From positions 62,001-126,000 of the forward strand of contig NZ_JHZA01000016.1 of the NCBI RefSeq assembly GCF_000621165.1: a stretch of 64,000 nucleotides of DNA. The letters are read 5' to 3'. The stretch is from Enterovibrio calviensis DSM 14347 (lineage in GTDB: Bacteria; Pseudomonadota; Gammaproteobacteria; Enterobacterales; Vibrionaceae). A program made the translations under genes and the position numbers. The notes under the pieces are model-generated. The model saw only the letters and a list, made by a program, of their open reading frames with translations. It ran no database searches and was not told where the DNA came from. Shown piece after piece: positions 8,471-18,278 of this stretch; within the stretch, counting starts at the first letter, position 1, and the number at the start of each line of letters is the position of its first letter.

Positions 8471-9985
8471 TTAATCATTCTTTGGGTTTTGTGGACGCAT
8501 CGCTGGGAACAAAATCACGTCACGAATCGTGTGCGTATTAGTAAACAGCATCGCCAAACGGTCGATACCGATACCTTGACCCGCCGTTGGTGGCAAGCCG
8601 TGCTCCAAGGCAGTGATGTAGTCAGCGTCGTAGAACATCGCTTCGTCATCACCCGATTCTTTCGCATCAACTTGCGCTTTAAAGCGGTTGTCTTGGTCTT
8701 CTGCGTCATTCAACTCAGAGAAACCATTCGCCACTTCACGGCCACCGATGAAGAATTCAAAACGATCGGTAAAGAATGGGTTGCTGTCGCTGCGACGTGC
8801 CAACGGAGAAATGTCTGCTGGGTAGCCGGTGATGAACGTTGGCTGAATCAATTGTGGCTCAGCGGTTTCACCAAAGATTTCTTCCAGTAGCTGACCACAG
8901 GTCCAGAACTTCTCAACGTAGATCTCCAACGATTGCGCAATAGAAACCATCAAATCACGGTTCTGAACGCCTTCGTCATCCAACGCTTGGATATCAGCAT
9001 GCTCAGGATTGTAGTGCTTGATCGCTTCGAGCATTGTCATACGTGCGTACTTACCGCCGAATTCGACAGTGTGGTCGCCGTATGGCATTGCTGAGTTACC
9101 CAACACTTCGATAGCCACGGTACGCAGCATGTCTTCGGTTAGGTCGATCAGGTCATTGTAATCCGCGTACGCCATGTAGAATTCAATCATGGTGAATTCA
9201 GGGTTATGGCGTGGAGACAAACCTTCGTTACGGAAGTTACGGTTGATTTCGAATACACGCTCGAAACCACCAACAACCAAACGCTTCAGGTAAAGCTCAG
9301 GGGCGATACGCAGGTACATTTCTTGATCAAGCGCGTTGTGATGAGTGATGAATGGGCGTGCAGACGCACCACCAGGGATCACTTGCATCATCGGCGTTTC
9401 CACTTCCATGAAGTCTTTTGACTCCATATAACGGCGGATCGCTGAAATCAGCTTCGAACGCACTTTGAACGCAGTGCGAGAATCTTCGTTTACGATCAGG
9501 TCAACGTAACGCTGACGGTAACGTGTCTCTTGGTCAGTCAGACCATGGAATTTCTCTGGCAGAGGACGCAGTGCTTTGGTCAGCAATGTGTACTCTTCCA
9601 TGTTCACGTAAAGGTCGCCTTTGCCTGATTTGTGCAGGGCACCTTTCACACCGATGATGTCACCGATATCAAGACCGTGGAATTTTTCTTTCAACTCGTT
9701 CTGAACGTCTTTCGCAGCATAAGCTTGAATACGGCCAGATACGTCTTGAAGCGCAAGGAATGGGCCACGCTTTGCCATAATACGGCCAGCAACGGTCACT
9801 TTGTGATCCAATGCTTCTAGCTCTTCCTTGCTCTGTTCGCCAAATTCAGCCTGAAGGTCTGCCGCTTTGTGCTCACGACGAAAATCATTCGGGTGGCCAT
9901 TCGCATTGCAGGTTTGACGAATGTGGTTCAGTTTTGCACGACGCTCCGCAATTAGCTTGTTTTCGTCTTGTAACTGGTCAGTCAT
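8471..9985 (-). CDS. lysS: Lysyl-tRNA synthetase, class II
   Basis: This enzyme charges tRNA-Lys. The 504-residue product has the N-terminal OB-fold anticodon-binding domain (about 65-150, [19 protein letters not shown]) and the class II catalytic core: motif 1 around [16 protein letters not shown], motif 2 [21 protein letters not shown] and motif 3 [11 protein letters not shown] near the C-terminus. AAAGGT precedes the ATG. It is the last gene of the leftward xerD-dsbC-recJ-prfB-lysS cluster and lies 28 bases after prfB, the same pairing as in E. coli. Confidence 0.97.
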   Translation of the reverse strand: MTDQLQDENKLIAERRAKLNHIRQTCNANGHPNDFRREHKAADLQAEFGEQSKEELEALDHKVTVAGRIMAKRGPFLALQDVSGRIQAYAAKDVQNELKEKFHGLDIGDIIGVKGALHKSGKGDLYVNMEEYTLLTKALRPLPEKFHGLTDQETRYRQRYVDLIVNEDSRTAFKVRSKLISAIRRYMESKDFMEVETPMMQVIPGGASARPFITHHNALDQEMYLRIAPELYLKRLVVGGFERVFEINRNFRNEGLSPRHNPEFTMIEFYMAYADYNDLIDLTEDMLRTVAIEVLGNSAMPYGDHTVEFGGKYARMTMLEAIKHYNPEHADIQALDDEGVQNRDLMVSIAQSLEIYVEKFWTCGQLLEEIFGETAEPQLIQPTFITGYPADISPLARRSDSNPFFTDRFEFFIGGREVANGFSELNDAEDQDNRFKAQVDAKESGDDEAMFYDADYITALEHGLPPTAGQGIGIDRLAMLFTNTHTIRDVILFPAMRPQNPKND

Positions 9986-10013
9986 AGTGAACCTTTGAAA
10001 TTAACGTAAAAAA

Positions 10014-11112
10014 TTACAAACCAGATTTCAGGCTGGCTTCAATAAACTTGTCGAGATCACCGTCAAGTACCGCTTGGGTATTACGGTTTTCAATGCCAGT
10101 ACGCAGGTCTTTAATACGCGAGTCATCCAGCACGTACGAGCGGATCTGGCTACCCCAACCGATGTCAGACTTCGAATCTTCATTCGCTTGCTTCTCGGCA
10201 TTTTGCTTGTGCATTTCTAGCTCAAACAGTTTTGCGCGAAGCTGCTTCATCGCCTGATCTTTGTTTTTGTGCTGACTACGGTCGTTCTGGCACTGCACCA
10301 CTGTGTTAGTCGGAACGTGCGTAATACGTACCGCTGATTCGGTGGTGTTTACGTGCTGACCACCCGCGCCCGAAGCACGGTAAACGTCAATACGCAGATC
10401 AGAAGGGTTAATATCGATTTCAATGTTGTCGTCAACTTCTGGGTAAATAAACGCAGAAGCAAACGAGGTGTGACGACGACCGCCTGAATCGAACGGTGAT
10501 TTACGTACCAAGCGGTGAACACCGGTTTCAGTACGCAGCCAACCATAGGCATATTCGCCGCTGATTCGCACCGTCGCTGATTTCAATCCTGCCACATCAC
10601 CTTCTGACACTTCGATGACTTCTGTTTTGAAGCCTTTCGAGTCAGCCCAGCGCAGGTACATACGCAACAACATAGATGTCCAGTCTTGCGCTTCAGTACC
10701 ACCAGAACCAGCCTGCAGATCGATATAGCAGTCAGAACCATCGTGGTCGCCAGAGAACATACGGCGGAACTCAAGCTTAACTAGCTTGCCTTCCAGCTCT
10801 GACAGTTCTGGCTCGATTTCGTCGAACGTATCTTGGTCGCTTTCTTCAACGGCCAGTTCCAACAAATCAGTGATGTACTCGCCACCTTGGCCTAGCTGGT
10901 CAATCGTTTCGACGACCGCTTCCAATGACGCACGCTCTCGCCCAAGTGCTTGTGCACGCTCAGGTTCGTTCCATACATCAGGTTGTTCGAGTTCGGCATT
11001 AACTTCTTCTAGACGCTCTTTCTTGGCGTCATAGTCAAAGATACCCCCTAAGGACATTTGCACGTTCGGCAATGTCCGCTAGGCGGTTTTTGATAGGATT
11101 GATTTCAAACAT
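10014..11112 (-). CDS. prfB: Peptide chain release factor 2 with programmed +1 frameshift
   Basis: RF2 ends translation at UGA and UAA. The true start is the ATG at 11112 ([17 protein letters not shown]); the frame meets UGA at codon 26 (11037-11035), preceded by AGGGGG and CTT, the classic autoregulatory slippage site. A +1 shift at CTT UGA C joins the 25-codon leader to the main frame and gives 365 residues, the same length as E. coli RF2. The peptidyl-hydrolysis GGQ motif is in [11 protein letters not shown], and the UGA-recognition SPF motif is in [10 protein letters not shown]2 scarcity at the UGA promotes the shift. lysS follows by 28 bases. Confidence 0.97.
11034..11050 (-). promoter_or_regulatory. 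prfB programmed frameshift site
   Basis: On the minus strand the order is AGGGGG (internal Shine-Dalgarno), TAT, the slippery CTT, then in-frame TGA followed by C. The UGA is exactly codon 26. This is the canonical RF2 recoding element, not a mutation. Confidence 0.95.
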
Positions 11113-11296
11113 GGTCACTTATCTAAGTTCAGAATGAGTTTTAACCGCAGAATTCTACAGAATTGCGGGCAGAATAAACAGAGTGTGATGGGGATCAAAG
11201 AAGAAAATTTAGTGAAAAAGAGTGAAAAACAAGACAACTATGAGCGGGTAGACACTTGGACGAATATGCCAATGCCTACCCGATTCGAACCGAACG

Positions 11297-13024
11297 TTAC
11301 ACTGCGATGATGTGCTCAATCATCAATTGCACGGTACGGTTACCGCGAAATTCATTAACATCAAGGCGATACGCCAACTCTACCATCTGCACCGAAGGAT
11401 CAGGCCATCGACGCAAGTCGACATTAAACGCAATTCCATCCACCATTTGACCGCCAAGAACAGGCTCCAACATCATTTTGAGATGCTTGCCGCCCACCAG
11501 CTTCTGGTGCAGCAATTTAAACTTCCCGTCAAACAAAGGCTCAGGAAAACCTTGTCCCCAAGGGCCGCCTGAGCGCAGTGTTTCAGCCACATCCATACTG
11601 ATCTCTGTAGGCATCAGTTCGCCATCTGATAGCAACACACCTTTGAGTTGGTCTTCACTGATAATGTTTTGCACTGCGTCATCAAACAAACGCGAAAAAC
11701 GCGAATAATCCGCCTCAGCAATCGTCAGGCCTGCTGCCATCGCATGTCCGCCGAACTTCTTAATCAATCCTGGGTTTTGGGTATCAATTAAATCTAGGGT
11801 ATCGCGCATGTGAAGCCCTTGAATGGAGCGCGCTGAACCTTTGATTTCGCCTTCTTCTCCCGCCGCAAACGCAATCACAGGGCGATGGAATTTGTCTTTG
11901 ATGCGTGACGCAACAATACCGATCACACCCTGATGCCACTCACGCTGAAAAAGCGCAAGGCCGCTTGGTAAGCGCGTGTCTTCGCCAAACTGCAAACGCT
12001 CACAAATCGCCATGGCTTCGTCTTTCATGCCCTGCTCGATGTCTTTACGGCTTTGGTTTAGCGCATCAAGTTCGCTCGCCATTTGTCTTGCCGCAGGCAA
12101 GCTGTCAGTCAGCAGTAACTCGATGCCAAAAGACATGTCATCCAAGCGTCCCGCCGCATTAATTCGCGGGCCAAGCGCGAAGCCAAAGTCACTGGCCACA
12201 AGCGTTGCCATGTTGCGGTTTGCGACTTCAATCAACGCTTGGATGCCTGGTCGACATTTCCCGGCACGAATACGCATCAAGCCTTGATGTACCAGTATCC
12301 GGTTATTGGTATCTAGCGCGACCACATCCGCCACCGTGCCCAATGCCACCAAATCAAGCAAATCCGCCAAGTTAGGCTCTGGAATATTACGCTCCGAAAA
12401 CCAATTTGTTGTGCGAAGGTGTGCGCGTAACGCGAGCATCAAATAAAACGCCACGCCGACACCAGCCAATGATTTGGACGGGAAACCGCACTCATCAAGG
12501 TTCGGGTTCACCATGGCATCCGCATCTGGCAACACGCTGCCCGGCAAGTGATGGTCAGTCACCACGACTTGAACACCTAACGCTTTAGCAGCCGCTACGC
12601 CTTCAACTGACGACACGCCGTTGTCGACGGTCATGATAACTTCAGCCCCTTTGGCGGCGGCTTGTGCAGCAACATCAGGGCTCAGGCCATAACCATCATC
12701 AAAGCGATTTGGCACCAGATAATCTACGTTGTGGCAGCCCATCATACGAAAAGCAGTCACCGACAAGGCTGAGCTGGTTGCTCCGTCGGCATCGAAATCC
12801 CCCACCACAATAATACGTCGGCCATCCGCCATGGCATTCGCAAGCAACTGAACAGCTTTTTCAATGCCATGGAGTTCGCTGAAGCTGTGCAGCCCTTTCG
12901 CACTGCGCTCTAATTCACCTTCATTGATCACGCCTCGGTTAGCATAGATACGCTGAAGCAATGGCGGGATCGAAGCCGGAAACACGGCATCGGGCGTGGC
13001 TTGACGACGTTTAATTTCAATCAT
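11297..13024 (-). CDS. recJ: Single-stranded-DNA 5'-3' exonuclease RecJ
   Basis: RecJ degrades single-stranded DNA 5' to 3' in RecF-pathway recombination and mismatch repair. The 575-residue protein (E. coli 577) has the DHH phosphoesterase motifs: VVGDFDADGATSSA (motif I), MTVDNGVS, VVTDHHLPG (DHH) and later DHHA1 motifs including GGHAMAAG. The Met at 13024 (MIEIKRRQATPD) matches homologue starts; the longer frame to 13093 has a non-homologous head. The ribosome site is weak. It lies between dsbC and prfB, a conserved order. A terminator lies upstream, after dsbC, so recJ may have its own promoter. Confidence 0.96.
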   Translation of the reverse strand: MIEIKRRQATPDAVFPASIPPLLQRIYANRGVINEGELERSAKGLHSFSELHGIEKAVQLLANAMADGRRIIVVGDFDADGATSSALSVTAFRMMGCHNVDYLVPNRFDDGYGLSPDVAAQAAAKGAEVIMTVDNGVSSVEGVAAAKALGVQVVVTDHHLPGSVLPDADAMVNPNLDECGFPSKSLAGVGVAFYLMLALRAHLRTTNWFSERNIPEPNLADLLDLVALGTVADVVALDTNNRILVHQGLMRIRAGKCRPGIQALIEVANRNMATLVASDFGFALGPRINAAGRLDDMSFGIELLLTDSLPAARQMASELDALNQSRKDIEQGMKDEAMAICERLQFGEDTRLPSGLALFQREWHQGVIGIVASRIKDKFHRPVIAFAAGEEGEIKGSARSIQGLHMRDTLDLIDTQNPGLIKKFGGHAMAAGLTIAEADYSRFSRLFDDAVQNIISEDQLKGVLLSDGELMPTEISMDVAETLRSGGPWGQGFPEPLFDGKFKLLHQKLVGGKHLKMMLEPVLGGQMVDGIAFNVDLRRWPDPSVQMVELAYRLDVNEFRGNRTVQLMIEHIIAV

Positions 13025-13151
13025 GGGGACAAATACCTGTCTGTGACGGCGCATGACACCGACGGTCAATAGAATGCGGATTGAGGCAATCATTGTAGCG
13101 AGCCAAACACAAAGGGGAAGCCCTTCGTCTGGTGAGTAAGGAGAGAAAACG

Positions 13152-13180
13152 AAAAAAGCGCCGGCATGCCGACGCTTTTT
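13152..13180 (-). terminator. Terminator of dsbC
   Basis: On the minus strand AGCGTCGGC pairs with GCCGGCGCT and is followed by T6, sixteen bases past the dsbC stop. Confidence 0.75.
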
Positions 13181-13195
13181 AAAATAACGAGAGAC

Positions 13196-13945
13196 TTAAC
13201 CTTTCGCTTTTAGGGTTTCAAGCAGGCGATCAGCGGGCAAATAGCCACCTAACATGGTGCCATCTTGCAGCATAATCGCAGGCGTCCCCGTTACACCCAT
13301 CGCCGAGCCAAGGGCCATGTGACGGCGAACAAGTGGTGTACATACCGCAGTCTCTTCATCAAAGTTACCGGCTTTCGCGGCATTCATTGCGCCGACTTTA
13401 TCCTCTGCACACCAAATCGCACTCATTTCTTCCATGTTCGGTGAACGCTCACCTGAACGTGGGAATGCCAAATAACGAACGGTAATACCTAGATCGTTGT
13501 ATTGCTGCATTTCACGGTGCAGCTTCATGCAATAGCCACAGGTGGTATCCGTGAATACGTTCACCACATACTTTTCATCTTTTGCTGGGTAAACAATGAG
13601 CTCTTTCTCAACATCCGCACCAGCAAACAGTTTTTTGTTGCGCTTAGCTTGAGCAAGCTCAGTCAGGTTAATCGATGCCGTTTCTGTGGTGTGAAACAAT
13701 TGCCCATAGATAAAGTAAGAGCCATCTTTGTTGGCATACACCACGCCGCCATTGGTCACGACTTCATAGAGCCCTTCAACGGGAGAGACTTCGATGCTGT
13801 CGATATTAAGGCGGTATTGCGCCAATACATCCGCAATTGCAGCTTGATCCGCACCTTCTGCCGCGCTTGCGCCAAAAGACAACATTGCTGAAGAAAGCAC
13901 CGCTGAAGAAAGCGTCACACCCGCAAGCAGTCGTTTGAAATTCAT
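13196..13945 (-). CDS. dsbC: Thiol:disulfide interchange protein DsbC
   Basis: This periplasmic disulfide isomerase reshuffles wrong disulfides and is kept reduced by DsbD. The 249-residue precursor has a signal peptide (MNFKRLLAGVTLSSAVLSSAMLSFGASAA), an N-terminal dimerisation domain, and a thioredoxin fold with the active-site CGYC in DTTCGYCMKLH plus the cis-Pro loop VTGTPAI. A second pair of Cys (IWCAEDK and AVCTPL) matches the structural disulfide of DsbC. It lies between xerD and recJ, as in E. coli, and ends at a clear terminator. Confidence 0.96.
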   Translation of the reverse strand: MNFKRLLAGVTLSSAVLSSAMLSFGASAAEGADQAAIADVLAQYRLNIDSIEVSPVEGLYEVVTNGGVVYANKDGSYFIYGQLFHTTETASINLTELAQAKRNKKLFAGADVEKELIVYPAKDEKYVVNVFTDTTCGYCMKLHREMQQYNDLGITVRYLAFPRSGERSPNMEEMSAIWCAEDKVGAMNAAKAGNFDEETAVCTPLVRRHMALGSAMGVTGTPAIMLQDGTMLGGYLPADRLLETLKAKG

Positions 13946-14092
13946 CGTATATATTTCCTACTTAATCTATGAAGACCCGTAAACACAGGCATACCAACTT
14001 TTAATACAGACCGGAAAGACAGAGAAAAAGTCCCTGAGTGTTCGAAAAAAATTCCAGTCATGCTGTTTTCAGCCAATTCGAGACGTGTGCCA

Positions 14093-14989
14093 TTATGCCC
14101 GAGGATGGTGCTCTTGATGCAATTGTTTTAGCCTCTCGGTTGCTACAAAGGTATAGATTTGTGTGGTCGAAAGATCACTATGGCCCAGCAGCATCTGTAC
14201 CACACGCAAATCTGCGCCATGGTTAAGTAGATGCGTCGCAAAAGCATGGCGCAGTACGTGCGGCGACAGCAATTCGCTGTCTATGCCAGCTAACGCAGCA
14301 TAAAACTTAATACGGTGCCAAAAAGTTTGTCGCGTCATCATGCGGCCTCGGCGGCTTGGGAAAAATACATCTGACGTTTTCTCGCCTAGCAAACCTTGTC
14401 GCCCATGCGCTAAGTAACGTTCCAGCCAATCAATGGCGGACTCTCCCATCGGGACTAAACGTTCTTTCCCCCCTTTACCTATCACCCGGACGACTCCCTG
14501 TCGTAAACTGACATTTTCAGTGGTGAGGCTAATCAGCTCCGTCACACGCAGACCGGTTGCGTAGAGCAACTCCATCATGGCTTTATCACGCAGCTCCAGC
14601 ATGTCTTCGACATCTGGTGCTTCTAACAAGGCATCGACTTGCTCTTCAGACAAATCTTTCGGCAAGCGTTTCGGTAGCTTAGGGCTGATCAACGTCGCGC
14701 TTGGGTCGTCTTCGCGTTGCTTTTCTCGGTAGAGGTATTGGAATAATCGACGCATTGCCGACAGCATGCGAGCGCGGCTAGTCTGCTTGAAATCTTGATC
14801 AAACAGCCAGTGCTGATAATCCTGCAACGTCGGGGTTGAGACGGTGGTCAAGGATACATTGTCTTGCTCTAACCAATGGCACAGCTTCATTAAATCATTG
14901 CGATAAGACACCAAGGTGTTTTCTGACAACCCTCGCTCCATCCACATCGCATCTAAAAACTGCTCAACCAAACTGGTATTTTGTTCCAC
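14093..14989 (-). CDS. xerD: Site-specific tyrosine recombinase XerD
   Basis: With XerC, XerD resolves chromosome dimers at dif under FtsK control. The 298-residue protein has the N-terminal core-binding domain (about 8-90) and a catalytic domain with all key residues: Arg in ATGLRVTELISL, Lys in IGKGGKERLVPM, HxxR in SPHVLRHAFATHL, His in LLGHSDLSTTQ, and the nucleophile Tyr in IYTFV. It heads the leftward cluster and is divergent from fldB across 194 bases; the xerD/fldB pairing is conserved in E. coli. Confidence 0.97.
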   Translation of the reverse strand: MEQNTSLVEQFLDAMWMERGLSENTLVSYRNDLMKLCHWLEQDNVSLTTVSTPTLQDYQHWLFDQDFKQTSRARMLSAMRRLFQYLYREKQREDDPSATLISPKLPKRLPKDLSEEQVDALLEAPDVEDMLELRDKAMMELLYATGLRVTELISLTTENVSLRQGVVRVIGKGGKERLVPMGESAIDWLERYLAHGRQGLLGEKTSDVFFPSRRGRMMTRQTFWHRIKFYAALAGIDSELLSPHVLRHAFATHLLNHGADLRVVQMLLGHSDLSTTQIYTFVATERLKQLHQEHHPRA

Positions 14990-15183
14990 GTTTCACTCAC
15001 TTAACGACGCATTTTTTCTTTCTTCAAACTACCTCAGTTTGCTGCGAATGCAAGTACAGCGCATGTTTTGGGGACTTTCCCGCACATTTGTTCAGCAAAC
15101 TAAGAACAGTAAGCCAACTCTGGGGTAGAGAAGCAGACCGCTGACAGGTAAAATCGCGCCAAGCGCAACAGCAGGAATAAGGC

Positions 15184-15702
15184 ATGAAGATAGGATTGTT
15201 CTACGGTTCAACCACGTGTTACACCGAAATGGCAGCTGAGAAAATTCGCGACATCTTGGGCGATGACTTGGTCGATGTGCATAACATCAAAGACGTCTCT
15301 GTGAGTGACATGAATCAGTACGATCTCCTGTTACTCGGCATCTCAACGTGGGATTTCGGTGAACTGCAAGAAGACTGGGAAGCCGTATGGGAACAACTGG
15401 ATGGCCTTCAACTTCAAGGCAAAGTGGCCGCATTGTTTGGGCTCGGCGATCAAGAAGGCTACGCAGAATGGTACCTCGATGCGATGGGCATGCTACGCGA
15501 CCAATTGCTTCCGACCGGGCTTAACTTCGTCGGCTACTGGCCTGTTGAAGGGTATACTTTTGAAGCATCAAAAGCGCTCACTGAAGACGGCAAATACTTT
15601 GTTGGCCTCGCTTTAGATGAAGACAGCCAATACGATCTCAGTGACGAGCGCATTGCAACGTGGTGCGAGCAAGTGCTGACGGAATACCAAGCGCTCTTGT
15701 AA
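15184..15702 (+). CDS. fldB: Flavodoxin FldB
   Basis: This is a long-chain flavodoxin of 172 residues, a one- or two-electron carrier using FMN. The phosphate-binding loop is [15 protein letters not shown] near residues 4-18, and the flavin-stacking region is [14 protein letters not shown]. It matches FldB rather than FldA because of the STTCYTE loop and its position opposite xerD. Electron partners of FldB are not firmly known; E. coli fldB belongs to the SoxRS regulon. No soxbox was identified here. It ends at a bidirectional terminator shared with brnQ. Confidence 0.93.
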   Translation: MKIGLFYGSTTCYTEMAAEKIRDILGDDLVDVHNIKDVSVSDMNQYDLLLLGISTWDFGELQEDWEAVWEQLDGLQLQGKVAALFGLGDQEGYAEWYLDAMGMLRDQLLPTGLNFVGYWPVEGYTFEASKALTEDGKYFVGLALDEDSQYDLSDERIATWCEQVLTEYQALL

Positions 15703-15777
15703 TGAGTTGTGATGGCGGGCAATGAGCAGCGATACGCCGTGCTTTGTAGTGACACACCGCCGCCAACGTTTAGGCAG

Positions 15778-15806
15778 AAAAAAACCACCGCAAGCGGTGG
15801 TTTTTT
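15778..15806. terminator. Bidirectional terminator, fldB/brnQ
   Basis: ACCACCGC and GCGGTGGT pair around an AA loop with an A-run before and T6 after, between convergent fldB and brnQ. Confidence 0.88.
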
Positions 15807-15824
15807 ATCAACAGTACCGAGCTA

Positions 15825-17150
15825 TTAGTTCAGCTTGCCGTTCAATGGCGCTTTAGATGACTCGCTTTTTGGTGCAGGCACAAAACGCACCGCCACCATC
15901 GCAATCACTGTTGGTAATAGCCATGCCATACCGAAGTTAAACAGTGGCAGAACATTCAGTGCTGATACATCCAAACCTGCAATCTTCGCCGCATCAAACA
16001 ATGCAAAGACCAAAGACACGCTCAATACCACACGGTACGCGATGGCAGGGTTAGGCATAAAGCGACGCAGGAAGGTCAACGCAATCAGCGCAATCGCAAC
16101 AGGGTACAAACCAAACAGCACAGGAACAGACACTGCAATCAGTTGGTTCAATCCAACGTTCGCAACAACCGCACACGCAACAGACAAAATCACTACCCAC
16201 TGACGGTAAGAGACTTTGACCAAGCTGCTGAAGTAATCCGCACACGCCGACACCAAACCGATAACGGTCGTCAAACACGCCAACACAATGATGGTCGACA
16301 GAATGATCTGACCCGCAGGGCCAAATAGCGCCATGACATAAGCAGACAAAATCGCTCCGCCGTTTGCAGCACCTGCCGCTACGCCTGTTGCTGTCGCGCC
16401 CAAGTAAAACAGAGACACGTAAACAAACGCCAAGCCAGTTGCCGCAATCACACCTGCATAAATCAGGTACTGACACGTTTTCGCTTCAGATGTAATGCCC
16501 TTCTTACGGATCACATCGACAATCAGCATGCCAAACATCAGTGCCGCGAAGGTGTCCATGGTGTTGTAGCCTTCAAGGAATCCTGTCGCAAACGCTTGGT
16601 CTACATACGCACCTTGTGCCGCAGCAACGTCACCTTGCGGGTTCACCACAACGGCAATCGCAAGTACTACCAACGCAGCAAATAGCGCAGGCGTCAGCAA
16701 CTTACCAATGGTGTCTATCAATTTGCCTTGTGACAAAGAGAAGAACATCGCAATCGCAAAGAAAACCACAGAAAATAGCGACAGCTCCAATTGGCCAGCG
16801 TCGGTTAAGAAAGGCTTAAAGCCCATCTCGTATGCCACCAAGCCAGCACGAGGTGCAGCAAATGCAGGGCCAATGATGATGAAAATCAGCACCGCCATCA
16901 GTGTTGCCACCGATGTTGGAAGATCACGCGTTAAGCCTTTCCAACCGCCACCAGCGATTGCAACAGCCACGATACCAATAAGAGGCAAGCCCACAGCCGT
17001 CGTCAAAAAGCCCAACATGGCAGGGAAAGTGTTGTCACCAGCAAGAAAGCCTGCTTGCGGTGGAAAAATAATGTTGCCTGCTCCGAGGAAAAACGCAAAG
17101 GTCATAAAACCTAGCGCGAGTATGTCGCTAACCTTTAAACTCTCTTTCAC
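15825..17150 (-). CDS. brnQ: Branched-chain amino acid:Na+ symporter BrnQ
   Basis: This is an LIVCS-family inner-membrane carrier of 441 residues with about twelve hydrophobic segments. The signature GFMTFAFFLGAGNIIFPP near the N-terminus and the conserved FAAPRAG loop are clear. It imports leucine, isoleucine and valine with sodium (or protons in some species). The start is GTG at 17150 with AGGT about ten bases upstream. A perfect 13-base direct repeat (17163-17189) lies just ahead of the ribosome site. It is monocistronic and convergent with fldB. Confidence 0.94.
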   Translation of the reverse strand: MKESLKVSDILALGFMTFAFFLGAGNIIFPPQAGFLAGDNTFPAMLGFLTTAVGLPLIGIVAVAIAGGGWKGLTRDLPTSVATLMAVLIFIIIGPAFAAPRAGLVAYEMGFKPFLTDAGQLELSLFSVVFFAIAMFFSLSQGKLIDTIGKLLTPALFAALVVLAIAVVVNPQGDVAAAQGAYVDQAFATGFLEGYNTMDTFAALMFGMLIVDVIRKKGITSEAKTCQYLIYAGVIAATGLAFVYVSLFYLGATATGVAAGAANGGAILSAYVMALFGPAGQIILSTIIVLACLTTVIGLVSACADYFSSLVKVSYRQWVVILSVACAVVANVGLNQLIAVSVPVLFGLYPVAIALIALTFLRRFMPNPAIAYRVVLSVSLVFALFDAAKIAGLDVSALNVLPLFNFGMAWLLPTVIAMVAVRFVPAPKSESSKAPLNGKLN

Positions 17151-17453
17151 TATTTACTACCTATGTGTGTTTGCAGATGTGTGTTTGCACTTACGTGTAA
17201 TCAATCGGTTAGCCTTTTGGTTATTTTTACTGAGCTTTGCCGAATACACAGGATAATGACGAAGTTTCACCACACAAACAATAGGGTGGCTTAAATTGAA
17301 ATATAAAACCAATAAATGACTAAATATAAGAATATAAATCCAATATAGACATAAAAAGCAAAACTATCAAAAGATATTGCCAACAAAAAACAATAACAAT
17401 AAAGCAACATTATCACCTGTTTTTTAACCAATTATCGATAAATACCAGACGGA
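17151..17453. promoter_or_regulatory. Divergent intergenic region, brnQ/trmN6
   Basis: This 303-base AT-rich gap holds the promoters of brnQ and trmN6. The only clear structure is the 13-base direct repeat ATGTGTGTTTGCA at 17163-17175 and 17177-17189. I see no small gene. Confidence 0.5.
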
Positions 17454-18164
17454 GTGAATGTGAGTAAAGGTTTCCAATTCAAGCAGTTCTCAATTGTCGA
17501 CAAGGGATGCGGCATGCCTGTCAGCACCGATGGCGTCCTACTTGGGGCGTGGGCGAACGCGGGAGAACACGACACTGTGCTCGACATTGGAACGGGGACT
17601 GGGCTGTTGTCTTTGATGATGGCGCAACGATTCCCCCAATCACACATCACAGCCATCGATATTGATGAACATGCAGTAAACAGCGCTAAAGAGAATTCAG
17701 AACAATCTGCTTGGAAGCATCGCATTAATATCGTCCTTCAGGACATAATTTGTTGGCATGACGGGCCTCAATTCGACACCATCATTTGCAACCCTCCCTA
17801 TTTCAATTCTGGCGAGCAAGCCTCCGATCAGCGTCGGGCAACTGCACGTCACACTGATACGCTTTCTCATGACAGCTTATTAAAAGTGATAAAAGCACAC
17901 CTTTTCCCTCACGGGCAGGCACATTTGATCTTACCCTCAGTAGAAGCAGACCAATTGATCGCGAAAGCGCGTGATTATGATCTTCACTGCCAAAGACTGA
18001 CATCCGTTAAGCCCACAGCGGTGAAACCTGTCAGCCGAAAATTGGTCACGCTAACCGTGGCCCAACCCGATGAGCGCCAAGAAAATATGTTAGTAATACA
18101 AGAAGATGGGGCTTACACAGCGGACTTTGTGGCGCTAACTAGAGACTTTTACCTCAAGATGTGA
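17454..18164 (+). CDS. trmN6: tRNA1(Val) A37 N6-methyltransferase TrmN6 (YfiC)
   Basis: This enzyme methylates N6 of adenine 37 in the anticodon loop of tRNA-Val with SAM. The 236-residue protein has the SAM-binding motif VLDIGTGTGLLSL (about 42-54) and the amino-methyltransferase motif NPPYF (about 110-114). The N-terminus KGFQFKQFSIVDKGCGMPVSTDGVLLGAW is typical of YfiC. It starts at GTG 17454 with ACGGA just upstream. It is followed by srmB, as yfiC-srmB are neighbours in E. coli, but there the genes diverge while here both read rightwards. Confidence 0.92.
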   Translation: MNVSKGFQFKQFSIVDKGCGMPVSTDGVLLGAWANAGEHDTVLDIGTGTGLLSLMMAQRFPQSHITAIDIDEHAVNSAKENSEQSAWKHRINIVLQDIICWHDGPQFDTIICNPPYFNSGEQASDQRRATARHTDTLSHDSLLKVIKAHLFPHGQAHLILPSVEADQLIAKARDYDLHCQRLTSVKPTAVKPVSRKLVTLTVAQPDERQENMLVIQEDGAYTADFVALTRDFYLKM

Positions 18165-18278
18165 TGATCCCACTTGAAATATTATTTTATTCCTAAGCGA
18201 GTTATTCACACTGAACGATGCATCTTGAAGATGTTTGAGTATATAATCCGCCCCTAACTTTGAGTGGAGAAAAAACGC

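Noticed and set aside
10014-11112. In-frame stop near the start of prfB, which looks like a broken gene
   Set aside because: The stop is UGA at codon 26 with AGGGGG and CTT ahead of it: the normal RF2 frameshift site.
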